Shown one piece after another: positions 63,591 through 64,000 of a stretch of DNA of 64,000 nucleotides. The notes beneath the pieces are model-generated. The model made no database searches, was not told the DNA's origin, and saw nothing but the letters and a program-made list of their open reading frames with translations. The translations under genes and the position numbers were made by a program. The stretch comes from Orientallactaga sibirica (Eukaryota; Chordata; Mammalia; Rodentia; Dipodidae): positions 6,813,501 through 6,877,500 of the forward strand of contig JAEOAD010000015.1 in the NCBI GenBank assembly GCA_036365145.1. The letters are read 5' to 3'. How positions within the stretch are numbered: position 1 is the first letter of the stretch; every line of letters begins with the position of its first letter.

Positions 63591-63715
63591 GACAGACATT
63601 CAGAGGTAGTCTCAGACCTCTACATGTGTGCCATACACAGATATACATCCACATGTACATATATATGCATGTGCACATAATAAACATGTAAATTTGTGTC
63701 ACTATACCCATCTAT

Positions 63716-64000
63716 ATGTGTACAGTTCAGTGGAATTAAGTACATTTACACTGCAACCAATCATTGGAAAACTTTCTAAACTGGAATTTTATGCCAGTGA
63801 AACAACTTCTCATCCCTCCTCTGGCCACAATTCCATTTTATGTCTTTCTGAGTGTGACTGCTTTGTGGACCTCCTATCAGTGAACTTCTATAGCATTTGT
63901 CCTCTTGAGACTGGTTTATTTTATTCAGCAGAATGTCCTCAAGGCTTATCTATATTGCAGCATGCTTCAAAATTTTTCCTTTGACTAGTTTTCTTTTGCA
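63716..64000 (-). mobile_element. Ancient L1 3' end, continues past window
   Basis: The plus strand reads TACAGTTCAGTGGAATTAAG, TACATTTACACTGCAACCAA, TTTATTTTATTCAGCAGAAT and GTCCTCAAGGCTTATCTATA, the reverse complement of an old L1M-type 3'UTR. Diverged and noncoding. Confidence 0.72.

Overview
The window is mammalian nuclear DNA from a rodent. It contains no prokaryotic-style gene organisation. Coding sequence occurs only as short GT-AG bounded exons, and the rest is intron, intergenic DNA and interspersed repeats. Two repeat families dominate: a 7SL-derived B1-type SINE, and a tRNA-derived SINE whose head resembles B2 and whose tail is (TCTC)n followed by AAATAAA-type repeats. From memory this pair of families fits a dipodoid rodent such as a jerboa (Jaculus), but I could not search to confirm the species.

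The one protein-coding gene is the 3' half of KLHL29 (kelch-like 29, a BTB-BACK-kelch protein) on the minus strand. Eight coding exons lie between 50,004 and 34,636 and splice in a consistent frame into 515 residues plus a TGA stop. They cover the second half of the BTB domain, the BACK domain, six kelch repeats and the C-terminus. A 3'UTR of about 1.95 kb runs to an AATAAA at 32,711-32,706. The N-terminal part of the protein and the first half of the BTB domain are not visible. Region 50,005-64,000 appears to be one large intron, so the 5' exons should lie beyond 64,000.

Layout. 1-31,000: repeat-dense intergenic DNA downstream of KLHL29. It holds two minus-strand L1 elements (4,428-7,440, and a long one at 15,700-20,790), at least three ancient L1 fragments, LTR-type blocks that look like MaLR, and many SINEs, several nested or with readable target-site duplications. 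31,000-34,635: repeat-poor, includes the 3'UTR. 34,636-50,004: KLHL29 exons and introns. The 6.8-kb intron at 44,315-37,519 carries a DNA-transposon fossil and stretches that look like conserved noncoding regulatory sequence. 50,005-62,400: mostly unique intron with few SINEs and more enhancer-like stretches. 62,400-64,000: SINEs, a CA repeat and an ancient L1.

I found no undescribed genetic system. The most interesting items are an enhancer-like block with two octamer motifs one helical turn apart, a SINE copy with a duplicated 5' head inside a single target-site duplication, a longer structural variant of the tRNA SINE in four copies, an in-frame 36-bp duplication in an L1 ORF2, and a possible unannotated 57-64 bp exon at 28.9 kb.
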